Assembly: GCA_902547755.1 (NCBI GenBank) | Contig: CACCPA010000008.1 | Coordinates: 48,379 to 112,378 of the forward strand | Direction: 5' to 3' | Source of the DNA: Halieaceae bacterium | GTDB taxonomy: Bacteria; Pseudomonadota; Gammaproteobacteria; Pseudomonadales; Halieaceae | DNA: 64,000 nt | Made by a program: the position numbers and the translations under genes | Part shown: positions 29,762 through 39,707 of the stretch, in pieces | How positions within the stretch are numbered: the stretch's first letter is position 1 | How the letters are laid out: the number at the start of each line of letters is the position of its first letter | Notes under the pieces: model-generated | What the model was told of the DNA's origin: nothing | The model's database searches: none | What the model saw: only the letters and a program-made list of their open reading frames with translations

Positions 29762-31522
29762 ATGAGCGATACGATTCAGTTAAAAAGCGAATACGAGGGA
29801 GCTGAGGTCTTCTCAAGCGAACCTCTTGTAGCTGTTCGCAATAACGTTATCTCACCCATTGAGTGCGCCTACCTGATTGAACTTGCCAAACCGCATATCA
29901 AACGCGCAGGCGTAGTACTGGACGAGGGTTTCAAACCCAGTGAGGGTCGAACCGGCTCCAACCATTGGCTCAAGTACGACGAAGATGATGTGGTCAAATC
30001 GATTGGCCAGCGAATCGCCGATATCGTTGGCCTGCCGCTAGAACACGCTGAATCGATGCAAATTATCCACTACGGGCCAGAACAGGAATACCGGCCTCAC
30101 TTCGATGCGTTCAACCTCTCAATCGCTCGCGGACAAAAAGCGGCTCAGTGGGGCGGGCAGCGGTTGGTTACCGCCTTGGTCTACCTCAATAAAGTCGAGG
30201 GTGGTGGCGCGACGCAGTTTCCTAAGTTGGGCATTACCGTACCGGCCTATCCCGGGCGCATGGTGATCTTTCACAACACGACAGAAGACATCAGTGGTCC
30301 TCACCCGCTCAGCCTACACGCCGGCATGCCGGTGGACGCGGGCGAAAAATGGGCCTTCAATCTGTGGTTCCGTCACCACGACACCCGGGCTATGTTCGAC
30401 AAAGACAAAGCGCTGCCATCAGTCGCCTTTGATGCTACAACCAGCACGGTCTCGGGTGGCGATACGACAGACACGCAAGCGGCTAATGATGGTGCTAACG
30501 CCGCTGACATGGAAAAAACCGCATCTACACGAACAGACGCTGCCGAAAACGTCGTATCAATTCAGGGCGAGAGCCTGAGGGTAGTGGCTAACCGGGCGGA
30601 TGTCTTATGGCAGAAAGCCGTTAGAATACTGAAAGCGCGCGACAACCACTTCCCCGCCGTACACCTGAGCTACTGGGATAGCTACGGCAATAAGCCTCAA
30701 CCACCCGCCCCCAATGGATGGTCGGGCCCTCGTTTTAAAACCGTGGAGCGAAGCGTTCTCAACACGCTGTCTGATGTGGGTAAGGTCGCGACAAAGATGA
30801 ATGAACTTGGGTTGGCTCATCGCGTACCCAAGACCTATGCCTCGGTTCAGGATGCTCTCAACGAGCAGCCCAAGGCCGATGAGCTATGGTTTATTCGTAG
30901 TCAGTTCCGCGGGACCAATGACAAAACGCTTTGCCTGCCCACGCCCATCATGGCGGCGGCGACAGTGCCCAGCGGACATCTCTTACAAAAAGCCGTGGAC
31001 GGGCTTGCGCTCATCGATCAGCACAAATTTACAGCGCGCTTCTACATCGTTGCCATGAGTGGTCAGTTGATGTGCTACGAGGACAGCGTCGTCTTTATTC
31101 ACGGTGCAGCCTACGCGCCCAATGATGCAAATCATGCATCGCAGGTGGATAATCGTAGCTACCGAGAGTTGGGTTCCCATATCAAGTTAGTCACGGGCAG
31201 CCAAACAATGCATGCTGGCGCGCTTAACGAAGCGGCTAGAGCACTCACTGCGGATATGACCGAGTTGCTGGAAGGGGTGCTCAAGGCATCTGACGCAGGG
31301 ACCTCCGAGGAAAGCCCGTCCGAAGCCAGCACATTCGCTGTACTTGCAATCGATACACTGCTTACGAAGTCGGGTGACCCCAAACTCCTGCGGATTCACA
31401 CCTTCCCGAACTTCATCACCACGGACCAAGTCGACGCTGATGTTCACGTCCCCCTCTTCGAGGATGTGCTGCGCGTGATGGCAGGCATGCCTAGCCACAA
31501 GCTTGCAACTATCACTAAATAA
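29762..31522 (+). CDS. Prolyl-4-hydroxylase-like dioxygenase fused to a tubulin-tyrosine-ligase-like (ATP-grasp) domain
   Basis: The 586-residue protein has two parts. Residues about 20-205 form a 2-oxoglutarate/Fe(II) oxygenase of the P4H type: iron ligands in HFD (His113, Asp115), distal His186 in LHAGMPV, and Lys196 in GEKWAFNLWFR for 2-oxoglutarate. After an acidic, Thr/Ala-rich linker (about 222-262), residues 270-575 follow the order of TTL-family motifs: WFIRSQFRGTN (376-386), LLQKAVDGLALID then KFTARFYIVAMSG (407-433), and AIDTLL then LLRIHTFPNF (529-551). In TTL the last block is normally LLEVNxxP; here the metal-binding Glu and Asn are Arg544 and His546. Neighbours give no pathway. 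Confidence 0.8.
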   Translation: MSDTIQLKSEYEGAEVFSSEPLVAVRNNVISPIECAYLIELAKPHIKRAGVVLDEGFKPSEGRTGSNHWLKYDEDDVVKSIGQRIADIVGLPLEHAESMQIIHYGPEQEYRPHFDAFNLSIARGQKAAQWGGQRLVTALVYLNKVEGGGATQFPKLGITVPAYPGRMVIFHNTTEDISGPHPLSLHAGMPVDAGEKWAFNLWFRHHDTRAMFDKDKALPSVAFDATTSTVSGGDTTDTQAANDGANAADMEKTASTRTDAAENVVSIQGESLRVVANRADVLWQKAVRILKARDNHFPAVHLSYWDSYGNKPQPPAPNGWSGPRFKTVERSVLNTLSDVGKVATKMNELGLAHRVPKTYASVQDALNEQPKADELWFIRSQFRGTNDKTLCLPTPIMAAATVPSGHLLQKAVDGLALIDQHKFTARFYIVAMSGQLMCYEDSVVFIHGAAYAPNDANHASQVDNRSYRELGSHIKLVTGSQTMHAGALNEAARALTADMTELLEGVLKASDAGTSEESPSEASTFAVLAIDTLLTKSGDPKLLRIHTFPNFITTDQVDADVHVPLFEDVLRVMAGMPSHKLATITK

Positions 31523-31535
31523 AATCATTTTATGT

Positions 31536-31562
31536 ACCACCATCATTATTTTTTATGGTGGT
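31536..31562 (+). terminator. Possible terminator hairpin after the dioxygenase gene
   Basis: ACCACCAT and ATGGTGGT form a perfect 8-bp stem around an 11-base AT-rich loop, 14 bases after the stop codon. No T-tract follows, so termination strength is doubtful. Confidence 0.4.
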
Positions 31563-31646
31563 CATAAATCAGTCCGCTTCCACTCGACGTAACAACCAAA
31601 CGAAAATGACAGTTCGTTAGAATATCGAGCTAATTGGGAGCACATC

Positions 31647-33812
31647 ATGTCAGCACGTATCGAATGCGCGGGACTTCAGGTCGATCCGGAGATTCACGCA
31701 CTTCTTGAAAGCGAGATACTGCCTGGCACGGGCGTAGAACCCGCTGCTTTTTGGAAGGCCCTGGCAGATATCGTCAAAACCTTCACGCCGCGCAATCGCG
31801 AGCTTCTCGCTATCCGCGATGAGATGCAGGCCAAGATCAGCGCTTGGCATAAAGCGAACCCCGGCGCCGATTATGACCGAGCGGCCTACAAAACCATGCT
31901 CGAGGACATTGGCTATTTGTTACCACAAGCTGCTCCTTTCAAAATCGCAACCCAAAACGTGGACCCTGAAATTGCAGAGATCGCAGGACCACAGCTGGTT
32001 GTCCCTGTAATGAACGCACGCTACGCGCTCAACGCGGCCAACGCACGCTGGGGCTCTCTCTACGATGCGCTGTATAGCACTGATGTCATTTCCGATGAGG
32101 ACGGCGCTGTCCGCGCTGGCGCTTACAACCCGGTTCGTGGTCACAAGGTCATCGAGTGGGCGCGCGACTTTCTTGACGCGCACTTCCCACTCAATCAGGG
32201 CACACATAAGCAAGCCGCCCACTACACCATAGTTGACGGCGATCTGCTGATTAACCAGATTGATGGCAGCCTGAGCATGCTCGCCGCGCCCGATCAGTTT
32301 GTTGGTTTCACCGGTGATGCAGACGATCCCTCAGGTGTGCTGCTCAAACACAACGGCCTACACGCTGAGATACAAATCGACCGTGAGCACTCGGTAGGCA
32401 GCACGGATGCCGCAGGTGTCAAAGATATTTGCCTCGAGTCGGCGCTTACGACCATTCAGGACTGTGAGGACTCAGTCGCAGCGGTTGACGCGGAAGACAA
32501 GACCATTGTTTACCGTAACTGGCTCGGTTTGATGCGTGGCGATTTGAGCGAGAGCTTCAACAAAGGCGGCCAAACACTGACACGAAGCCTCAATGCTGAC
32601 CGAGAGTTCACATCGCCCAACGGGGAGAGCTTCAGCCTACCGGGGCGCAGCCTCATGTTCGTGCGCAACGTCGGGCATTTGATGACTAACCCCGCCATCT
32701 TGGATCACGATGGCAACGAAATCTTCGAGGGCATCACGGATGCGCTGTTCACCACGGCTTGCTCGCTGCATGACCTCAGAGGTGCCAGCAAAGGCGGTAA
32801 CTCCCGCACCGGCTCCATGTACATTGTGAAGCCGAAGATGCACGGGCCCGATGAAGTCAGCATGACGGTCGACCTGTTTGCCGCGGTTGAAGACGCTTTT
32901 GGCCTGACACGCAACACGATCAAAGTCGGCATCATGGATGAGGAACGTCGGACGACCGTGAACCTCGCGGAATGCATCCGCCGCGCCTCCGAGCGCGTGG
33001 TCTTTATCAACACGGGATTCCTCGATCGCACCGGTGACGAAATTCATACCAGCATGGAAGCGGGTCCCATGGTGGCTAAGACCACCATGAAAGGTGAGCT
33101 CTGGATTAATGCCTACGAGGATTGGAACGTCGATACCGGCCTCAACTGCGGGCTCCGCGGAAAAGCGCAGATCGGTAAAGGCATGTGGGCCATGCCCGAC
33201 CTCATGCAAGCCATGATCGACACGAAGCTGGGTCACCCCAAAGCCGGCGCCAACTGTGCCTGGGTACCCTCACCCACGGCAGCGACACTTCACGCGACGC
33301 ACTATCACGATGTTTCCGTTAGCGAGATTCAAGCTGAACTTGAGGGAACCCAGCGCCGTAGTGTTGATGACATCCTAACCATCCCATTAAGCGACTGCAG
33401 CAAGTTATCAACCGAAGACATCCAGCGCGAGCTCGATAACAACGTTCAAGGCATGTTGGGGTATGTGGTGCGCTGGGTTGATCATGGCGTGGGCTGTTCC
33501 AAGGTCCCCGATATCAACAACGTGGGACTCATGGAAGACAGAGCAACACTCAGAATCTCTAGCCAGCACATCGCCAACTGGTTACATCACGGCGTGATCA
33601 CAGAAGACCAGTTCAAAGAATCAATGCTAAGGATGGCGGGGCTGGTAGATCGCCAGAATGCGACAGATCCGAGTTATGAGCCAATGGTGGCTAATGGCGG
33701 CCCACAGGGACACGCGTTCGATGCGGCTTGGAATTTGGTCAATGACGGAGTTATTGAGCCCAGCGGATACACCGAGCCGCGACTCCACAGGTCTCGAAGA
33801 CTTTCAAAATAA
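31647..33812 (+). CDS. glcB: Malate synthase G
   Basis: The 721-residue enzyme matches the long, monomeric G-isoform over its whole length. Typical segments are [38 protein letters not shown] (catalytic Asp/Glu region), [40 protein letters not shown], and the C-terminal [14 protein letters not shown]. It joins glyoxylate and acetyl-CoA to malate in the glyoxylate bypass or glycolate use. No aceA or glc genes are next to it. GGGAG lies six bases before the ATG. Confidence 0.97.
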   Translation: MSARIECAGLQVDPEIHALLESEILPGTGVEPAAFWKALADIVKTFTPRNRELLAIRDEMQAKISAWHKANPGADYDRAAYKTMLEDIGYLLPQAAPFKIATQNVDPEIAEIAGPQLVVPVMNARYALNAANARWGSLYDALYSTDVISDEDGAVRAGAYNPVRGHKVIEWARDFLDAHFPLNQGTHKQAAHYTIVDGDLLINQIDGSLSMLAAPDQFVGFTGDADDPSGVLLKHNGLHAEIQIDREHSVGSTDAAGVKDICLESALTTIQDCEDSVAAVDAEDKTIVYRNWLGLMRGDLSESFNKGGQTLTRSLNADREFTSPNGESFSLPGRSLMFVRNVGHLMTNPAILDHDGNEIFEGITDALFTTACSLHDLRGASKGGNSRTGSMYIVKPKMHGPDEVSMTVDLFAAVEDAFGLTRNTIKVGIMDEERRTTVNLAECIRRASERVVFINTGFLDRTGDEIHTSMEAGPMVAKTTMKGELWINAYEDWNVDTGLNCGLRGKAQIGKGMWAMPDLMQAMIDTKLGHPKAGANCAWVPSPTAATLHATHYHDVSVSEIQAELEGTQRRSVDDILTIPLSDCSKLSTEDIQRELDNNVQGMLGYVVRWVDHGVGCSKVPDINNVGLMEDRATLRISSQHIANWLHHGVITEDQFKESMLRMAGLVDRQNATDPSYEPMVANGGPQGHAFDAAWNLVNDGVIEPSGYTEPRLHRSRRLSK

Positions 33813-33862
33813 AGTTTTGCCTCCCCATCTTTATGTTCGACTGGGTGATGTAATATTACCTA

Positions 33863-34720
33863 ATGGATCCGCTCGAAGAACTTATCCGAGCCCAACCGGG
33901 CTTAAGCATCTCGCTCACTATCCTCGGTCTTGTTGTTGGTAGCTTTTTGAACGTCGTCATTTATCGGCTCCCAAAAATGATGGAAGCGCAGTGGCAGCGA
34001 GACTATGCCGAATTCAGTGGTGAGGCGCAGGAGGAGCCCAATAAGCTTTCTCTCGCCTTTCCGGGATCACGCTGTCCTCATTGCGATGCGGAGATAAAGC
34101 CAACGCAGAACATTCCCGTACTGAGTTACTTGGCATTAGGCGGTAAGTGCGCCGCCTGTAAAACACCGATTTCGGTTCACTACCCGGTCGTGGAAGCAGT
34201 CACCGCAATCCTCTGGGTCCTATGCGGTCTACAGTTTGGTGTGAGTAACGCCCTAGCAGGCGCCATGCTTCTTACGGCCGCTCTTGTTGTTCTCACAGTC
34301 ATTGATCTCGATCATCAGCTGCTACCCGATAGCCTCACATTATCCCTGGTGTGGGTAGGTCTGCTGCTCAATATCGAAAACACTTATGTATCACTTGAAA
34401 GCGCCGTGCTTGGGGCTGTCTTTGGTTACCTATGCCTGTGGTCGGTTTTTTGGCTCTTCAAAATTGCCACCGGCAAAGAAGGCATGGGCCATGGTGACTT
34501 TAAGTTACTCGCTGCATTGGGTGCGTGGTTCGGTTTGGCCGCGTTACCTACCATCGTTTTACTGTCTTCAGGCGTCGGTGCCCTTCTGGGTATTGCCTTT
34601 ATTGTTACGGGCAAGCAAGACCGCGAGACACCGATGCCATTTGGACCCTTCCTTGCGGGTGCAGGGCTCATTCATTTGTACTACCCCAATGTCCTTCTCA
34701 CTTGGGTAACGGGACCCTAG
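33863..34720 (+). CDS. pilD: Prepilin peptidase/N-methyltransferase PilD
   Basis: The 285-residue inner-membrane enzyme begins with the A24 N-terminal domain, including GSFLNVVIYRLP and two CxxC pairs (CPHCDAEIKPTQ and CAACKTPIS) that bind zinc. The catalytic aspartates lie in VIDLDHQLLPD and in GMGHGDFKLLAALGAWFG. It cleaves and methylates type IV pilins and type II secretion pseudopilins. In Pseudomonas pilBCD-coaE is one cluster; here pilB and pilC are absent and glcB lies upstream. Confidence 0.95.
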   Translation: MDPLEELIRAQPGLSISLTILGLVVGSFLNVVIYRLPKMMEAQWQRDYAEFSGEAQEEPNKLSLAFPGSRCPHCDAEIKPTQNIPVLSYLALGGKCAACKTPISVHYPVVEAVTAILWVLCGLQFGVSNALAGAMLLTAALVVLTVIDLDHQLLPDSLTLSLVWVGLLLNIENTYVSLESAVLGAVFGYLCLWSVFWLFKIATGKEGMGHGDFKLLAALGAWFGLAALPTIVLLSSGVGALLGIAFIVTGKQDRETPMPFGPFLAGAGLIHLYYPNVLLTWVTGP

Positions 34721-34724
34721 CCGC

Positions 34725-35333
34725 ATGTTTGTGGTAGGCATTACAGGGGGCATCGGTAGCGGTAAGTCTGCTGTAACCGATCATCTCGAAACATTGGGCA
34801 TTACTGTTGTCGACGCAGACAAGGTTGCTCGTGTGGTGGTTGAGGCAGGCACCCCCGGGCTTGCCGCCATTACCCAGCGCTTTGGCGAAGACATTCTGCT
34901 TGCCAACGGCGGTCTCGATCGCGCCGCGCTGCGAAAAATTATTTTTGACAATCCCGATGAGAGAAAGGTGCTGGAGGGTATCACTCACCCTCGCATCCGC
35001 GACGAAATCGCAAGACAGTTGAGTGAGGCGAGTTCTCCCTACGTGATTCTGTCGTCACCACTTCTGTTAGAGAGTGACCAGAACACATTCGCGGACTATG
35101 TTGTCGTCGTCGATGTACCCGAAGAAGTTCAACTAACGCGAACCATGGCACGTGATGACAACAGTGAGACACTGGTAAAACAAATTATGGCAGCGCAGCT
35201 CGACCGGCAAACACGCCTATCACGGGCAGATACCTCGATTATGAATGATGCGACGCTAGAAGCGCTTTATGAGCGTGTTGAAAAACTGCACGACGACCTA
35301 CTGGCAAGAGCCGCGGCAGCCTCAGGCGAGTAG
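34725..35333 (+). CDS. coaE: Dephospho-CoA kinase
   Basis: The 202-residue P-loop kinase has GGIGSGKSAV at residues 7-16 and the DADKVAR motif (about 30-36) that binds the acceptor. HPRIRDEIARQ and VVVVDVPEEVQLTR are conserved CoaE segments. It adds the 3'-phosphate that completes coenzyme A. It follows pilD by four bases. Its last 12 bases overlap convergent mutT, leaving no room for the yacG gene commonly found after coaE. Confidence 0.96.
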   Translation: MFVVGITGGIGSGKSAVTDHLETLGITVVDADKVARVVVEAGTPGLAAITQRFGEDILLANGGLDRAALRKIIFDNPDERKVLEGITHPRIRDEIARQLSEASSPYVILSSPLLLESDQNTFADYVVVVDVPEEVQLTRTMARDDNSETLVKQIMAAQLDRQTRLSRADTSIMNDATLEALYERVEKLHDDLLARAAAASGE

Positions 35334-35720
35334 CGCTTTTACCCGCGACATAATCTCCGCGTTCGCTTCAGGCACCTGAAACTCGTCTAGCGCGTTGGCA
35401 TCCACCCAGGCTAACGGCTGCCCTTCTGCACCATGGGGCTCTCGGTTCCAGTCTTTTACTTGGTGTACATCGAGCAAGACCTGCTTTTCCCCGTAGTCAT
35501 GGCTCACGGTCATGAGCGGAACCGTCTCACCAATGCGGGTACCAAGCTCTTCCTCAAGCTCACGCGCCAGCGCGGTTTGCACGGACTCGCCCGCTTCCAC
35601 TTTGCCTCCAGGAAACTCCCAGTAGCCGGCAAGATGAGTACCTTTCAGGCGCCGCGTCAGGAGCACACAGCCTTTTGAATCAATCAGTACACCCACCGCC
35701 ACATGAATGCGACTCGCCAT
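35322..35720 (-). CDS. mutT: 8-oxo-dGTP diphosphatase MutT
   Basis: The 132-residue NUDIX enzyme has the box GGKVEAGESVQTALARELEEELG at about residues 38-60, complete with the REXXEE core. VAVGVLIDSKGCVLLTRR at the start and GAEGQPLAWVDANALDEFQVPEAN at the end match MutT. It removes oxidised guanine nucleotides. Its ATG shares one base with the argJ stop, so it is the terminal gene of the secA-argJ-mutT unit. The same order is known in other gammaproteobacteria. Confidence 0.93.
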   Translation of the reverse strand: MASRIHVAVGVLIDSKGCVLLTRRLKGTHLAGYWEFPGGKVEAGESVQTALARELEEELGTRIGETVPLMTVSHDYGEKQVLLDVHQVKDWNREPHGAEGQPLAWVDANALDEFQVPEANAEIMSRVKALLA

Positions 35721-36913
35721 CAGGTACGGTACTCAGCGTTTATCTTGACGTAGTCGTAGGAGAAGTCAGTCGTCCAGATGGTTTCAGTCTCATTGCCACG
35801 GGCCAGGTCAATGGCGATCATTAGATCCTCAGGTGCCATGGCGGCAACACCGGCCTGCTCGGTAAAGCTCTCAGCGCGCGCACCGTTCTCGGCAATCAGT
35901 ACCCCGTTGATGGACAGAGAGACTGCATCGACGTCTAGGTCCTCTACCCCAGCACGTCCAATGGCAGCGAGGATGCGTCCCCAGTTAGGGTCTGAAGCAA
36001 AAAGCGCTGTCTTCACCAAGGGGGAATGCGCGACTGTTCGTGCTACCGAATCCGCCTCTGCGACGCTTGTTGCACCTGAGACCTCAATGGCAACAAACTT
36101 CGTCGCTCCCTCACCGTCACGCACGATGTCCTGTGCTAGCTCGGTTGCCAGTGCGGTCAGAGCCGATTGAAAGGCTTGCGCCGCATTTGTCGTAGTCGCA
36201 GAAACCACAAAGTCAGACTGTCCCGTCGCGGTTAGGGTTACTGCGTCATTCGTACTGGTGTCACCATCAACCGTGATGCGGTTAAAGCTAAGATTGACGG
36301 CAGCGCGCAACATGCCATCCAGCATTGCTGGCGGGATAGCGGCATCCGTTGCGATGAACCCCAGCATGGTTGCCATATTGGGCTGAATCATGCCCGAGCC
36401 CTTGCTCATCCCTACGATCCGGCAGGTGTGGCCATTCACCTCAACCGTCTTCACTCGCAGCTTTGGCCGAGTGTCAGTAGTCATGATGGCCCGAGCGGCA
36501 CGCGCCCAATTTGCCTCTGACAAATCACCCATGGCCTCAGGTAAAGCAGCTTCAATCTTTTCTATTCGCAGTAACTCACCAATCACACCGGTGGAGAAAG
36601 GCAATACACGATTGGGGACGTCACTCGTCAGTTTGGCAACCGCTGCGCAGCTCGCCTCACAAGCGTCCAAGCCGGGCTTGCCGGTACCGGCGTTGGCATT
36701 ACCCGAATTGATGAGGATGTAACGTGCGTTCTGACTAACGTTATTGCGCTCCGCGACCACCACGGGTGCCGCGCGAAACGCATTCAAGGTAAAGACCGCC
36801 GCCGTCGAACTTCCCTCGGCGAGCTCGATCAGCGTCAGATCATCACGGCCTTCATATTTGATGCCCGCTTGCGCAACCCCGAGCCGAACGCCCGGGATAG
36901 AAAACTCGCTCAT
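35720..36913 (-). CDS. argJ: Bifunctional glutamate N-acetyltransferase/amino-acid acetyltransferase ArgJ
   Basis: The 397-residue protein has the autocleavage site and nucleophile in TVDGDTSTNDAVTL (about residues 185-198; cleavage before the threonine of the DTSTND core). Conserved pieces SKGSGMIQPNMATMLGFIATDA and ASDPNWGRILAAIGRAGV are present. It cycles the acetyl group between N-acetylornithine and glutamate in arginine synthesis. It starts two bases after the secA stop. Confidence 0.95.
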   Translation of the reverse strand: MSEFSIPGVRLGVAQAGIKYEGRDDLTLIELAEGSSTAAVFTLNAFRAAPVVVAERNNVSQNARYILINSGNANAGTGKPGLDACEASCAAVAKLTSDVPNRVLPFSTGVIGELLRIEKIEAALPEAMGDLSEANWARAARAIMTTDTRPKLRVKTVEVNGHTCRIVGMSKGSGMIQPNMATMLGFIATDAAIPPAMLDGMLRAAVNLSFNRITVDGDTSTNDAVTLTATGQSDFVVSATTTNAAQAFQSALTALATELAQDIVRDGEGATKFVAIEVSGATSVAEADSVARTVAHSPLVKTALFASDPNWGRILAAIGRAGVEDLDVDAVSLSINGVLIAENGARAESFTEQAGVAAMAPEDLMIAIDLARGNETETIWTTDFSYDYVKINAEYRT

Positions 36914-36915
36914 AC

Positions 36916-39621
36916 CTAGTTAAGCGCTCCGTGACACTGCTTGTACTTCTTACCACTGCCACACGGACACGGATCATTACGGCCCACCTTGGGGGCATCG
37001 CGCACCATCGGTTGCTGTGGCGCCTCCGCCTGCTGAGCTGACTCCTGCTCTGTCGCCGGCAATGCCGACGCCTGGGCGTGCTGGAAGGCCAACTGCTGAC
37101 GCTCGGCTTCCTCACGACGCTTTTGCTCAATCAGTTCTGCCTCATCCTGTCGCTTGATCTGAAGGTGACTCAAGATACGCACCACTTCTTGCTTCAAGCG
37201 CTCGAGTAACGCCTCGAATAACTCGAAGGCCTCTCGCTTGTACTCCTGCTTGGGGTTCTTATTCGCATAGGCGCGCAGATGAATGCCCTGTCGGAGCTGA
37301 TCCATGGTTTGGAGATGATCCTTCCACAGGCCGTCCAACACCTGCAACATGACCTGCTTCTCAATCTGACGCATGGCATCGCCAATGAGCGAGCCCTTCT
37401 CGTCATAGGTTGATTGCACTGACCCAATAATACGTTCGCGTAGCGTCTCCTCGTGCAGGTTGGTGTCTTCCTCTAGCCAACTGGCCACAGGAAGCTCCTG
37501 CGCAAAGTCGGTTTTGAGATACTGCTCAAGACCCGGGATATCCCACTGCTCTTCAACGCTCATAGGTGGGATGAAGCGATCGATACCGGTATGGATAACG
37601 TCCGCGCGGATATTCGTGATCATCTCCGCAACATCGTCCCCATCCAGTAATTGATCACGCTGGGAGTAGATAATCTGGCGCTGGTCATTCGCAACGTCAT
37701 CGTATTCGAGCAACTGCTTACGAATATCGAAGTTACGTCCCTCAACCTTACGCTGTGCCCGCTCGATCGAGTTGGTCACCATGCCACTCTCGATCGCTTC
37801 ACCGCGCTCCATGCCAACCTTCTGCATAATGCCGGCCATATTGCCCATGAAGATACGCATTAAGTTGTCGTCGAGCGATATGTAAAAGCGCGACGCACCG
37901 GGGTCACCCTGACGCCCTGCACGACCGCGGAGCTGGTTATCAATCCGGCGTGACTCGTGACGCTCGGTACCCACAATGTGAAGACCACCGGCATCAAGGA
38001 CGGTCTGATGGCGCTCTTCCCATGCCGCGCGCGCTGCTTCCTTAGCTGGCTCTCCGCCGAGTCCTGCAAGCTCGGCCTCAAGGTTGCCGCCCAGCACAAT
38101 ATCAGTACCGCGACCCGCCATATTGGTAGCGATGGTAACCACGCCCGGCCGCCCAGCCTGAGCAATAATCTCCGCTTCCTGCTCGTGGTACTTCGCGTTT
38201 AGTACCTTGTGCTCAATACCTGCCTGTTTGAAGTACTCTGAGAGCTCCTCCGAGGTCTCAACCGACGCTGTACCCACTAAAACAGGTGCTTTGTTCGCGA
38301 TAATGCGGCGAGTCTCTTCGACGATCGCCTCGAGCTTTTCCTCTTTGGACATAAAGACCAGGTCGTTCATATCCTTACGCTTCATCGGTATGTTGGTGGG
38401 AATAACCACACACTCGAGGCCATAAATTTGGCGGAACTCGAAGGCCTCGGTGTCAGCTGTACCCGTCATACCACTTAACTTCTCGTAGAGACGGAAGTAA
38501 TTCTGGAAAGTGGTCGAGGCCATAGTCTGGCTCTCGGCCTGAATGTTCACGTTCTCCTTGGCTTCGATGGCCTGATGAAGACCCTCGGACAGACGGCGTC
38601 CCGGCATGGTCCGACCGGTGTGCTCGTCAATCAGAACCACCTGGCCGTTTTGTACGATGTACTCGACGTTGCGGTTAAACAGATTGTGAGCGCGAAGCGC
38701 TGCATTAACGTGGTGTAATAAGCCCAGGTTCGTTGACGCATAAAGCGAATCATCGGATGCGAGCAAGCTCTCATCGATCAACATGGTCTCGATCTGCTCG
38801 TGCCCGTCTTCGGTCAACTCTACCGTTCGCTGCTTCTCGTCAATAACAAAGTCACCGTCCATCGCTTCTTCACCACTGCGAGGCGAGAGCTTGGGGATGA
38901 GCTTATTGATCTTACGGTAAAGCTCGGAGCTGTCTTCAGCTGCACCTGAGATAATGAGTGGCGTCCGCGCTTCATCGATGAGAATCGAGTCCACCTCGTC
39001 AACAATGCCAAAGGCCAGTTGCCCTTGCATCTTGTCCGCCATGCTGAAGGCCATATTGTCGCGAAGGTAGTCAAAACCGAACTCGTTGTTAGTGCCGTAA
39101 ACGATATCCGCCGAGTAAGCGGTACGCTTCTCTTCTTGTGACTGACCAGCCTTAACCACACCGACTTCAAGGCCAAGGAAGTTGTAAAGCTTGCCCATCC
39201 ATGACGCATCACGAGACGCGAGGTAATCGTTAACGGTAATCAGATGAACACTATTGCCAGATAAGGCGTTGAGATATGCGGGCAGTGTGGCAACCAGCGT
39301 TTTGCCTTCACCGGTTCGCATCTCTGCAACATTGCCTTCGTGAAGTACAACACCACCGATTAACTGAACGTCAAAATGGCGCATGCCCATGGCGCGGACG
39401 CCACCCTCACGCACAACAGCGAACGCTTCCGGCAGCAGGTCATCGAGTGACTCGCCCGCCTGGTAGCGATCGCGAAAGTCCTGAGTCTTTGCTCGTAACG
39501 CGTCGTTGTCGAGCGCCTGCATGTCTTCTTCAAGCGCGTTAATCTTTTTTACTGTTTTCTTGATCCGACGCAAAACACGATCGTTTCGCGAGCCGAATAT
39601 CATCTTCAGCGGATTTGCCAT
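36916..39621 (-). CDS. secA: Protein translocase ATPase SecA
   Basis: The 901-residue DEAD-like motor carries [20 protein letters not shown] (Walker A), [20 protein letters not shown] (Walker B), the preprotein cross-linking and helical-scaffold domains, [14 protein letters not shown] and [13 protein letters not shown]. The C-terminus has a Gln/Glu-rich linker and the zinc-binding SEC-C tail [19 protein letters not shown]. It drives export through SecYEG. Upstream is an M23 peptidase gene rather than secM, and I see no SecM-like leader in the 86-base gap. Confidence 0.98.
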   Translation of the reverse strand: MANPLKMIFGSRNDRVLRRIKKTVKKINALEEDMQALDNDALRAKTQDFRDRYQAGESLDDLLPEAFAVVREGGVRAMGMRHFDVQLIGGVVLHEGNVAEMRTGEGKTLVATLPAYLNALSGNSVHLITVNDYLASRDASWMGKLYNFLGLEVGVVKAGQSQEEKRTAYSADIVYGTNNEFGFDYLRDNMAFSMADKMQGQLAFGIVDEVDSILIDEARTPLIISGAAEDSSELYRKINKLIPKLSPRSGEEAMDGDFVIDEKQRTVELTEDGHEQIETMLIDESLLASDDSLYASTNLGLLHHVNAALRAHNLFNRNVEYIVQNGQVVLIDEHTGRTMPGRRLSEGLHQAIEAKENVNIQAESQTMASTTFQNYFRLYEKLSGMTGTADTEAFEFRQIYGLECVVIPTNIPMKRKDMNDLVFMSKEEKLEAIVEETRRIIANKAPVLVGTASVETSEELSEYFKQAGIEHKVLNAKYHEQEAEIIAQAGRPGVVTIATNMAGRGTDIVLGGNLEAELAGLGGEPAKEAARAAWEERHQTVLDAGGLHIVGTERHESRRIDNQLRGRAGRQGDPGASRFYISLDDNLMRIFMGNMAGIMQKVGMERGEAIESGMVTNSIERAQRKVEGRNFDIRKQLLEYDDVANDQRQIIYSQRDQLLDGDDVAEMITNIRADVIHTGIDRFIPPMSVEEQWDIPGLEQYLKTDFAQELPVASWLEEDTNLHEETLRERIIGSVQSTYDEKGSLIGDAMRQIEKQVMLQVLDGLWKDHLQTMDQLRQGIHLRAYANKNPKQEYKREAFELFEALLERLKQEVVRILSHLQIKRQDEAELIEQKRREEAERQQLAFQHAQASALPATEQESAQQAEAPQQPMVRDAPKVGRNDPCPCGSGKKYKQCHGALN

Positions 39622-39707
39622 GGTGTTTCCAATACTAAGTGTTAGAGTCTTGCGCAGTCTGCGCCTTCAATGGAATCGGTGAACGTCACCGGAGATCATG
39701 AGCGACC

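Noticed and set aside
39622..39707. Possible SecM-like leader before secA
   Set aside because: The gap of 86 bases contains no arrest-peptide-like frame; the upstream gene is an M23 peptidase.
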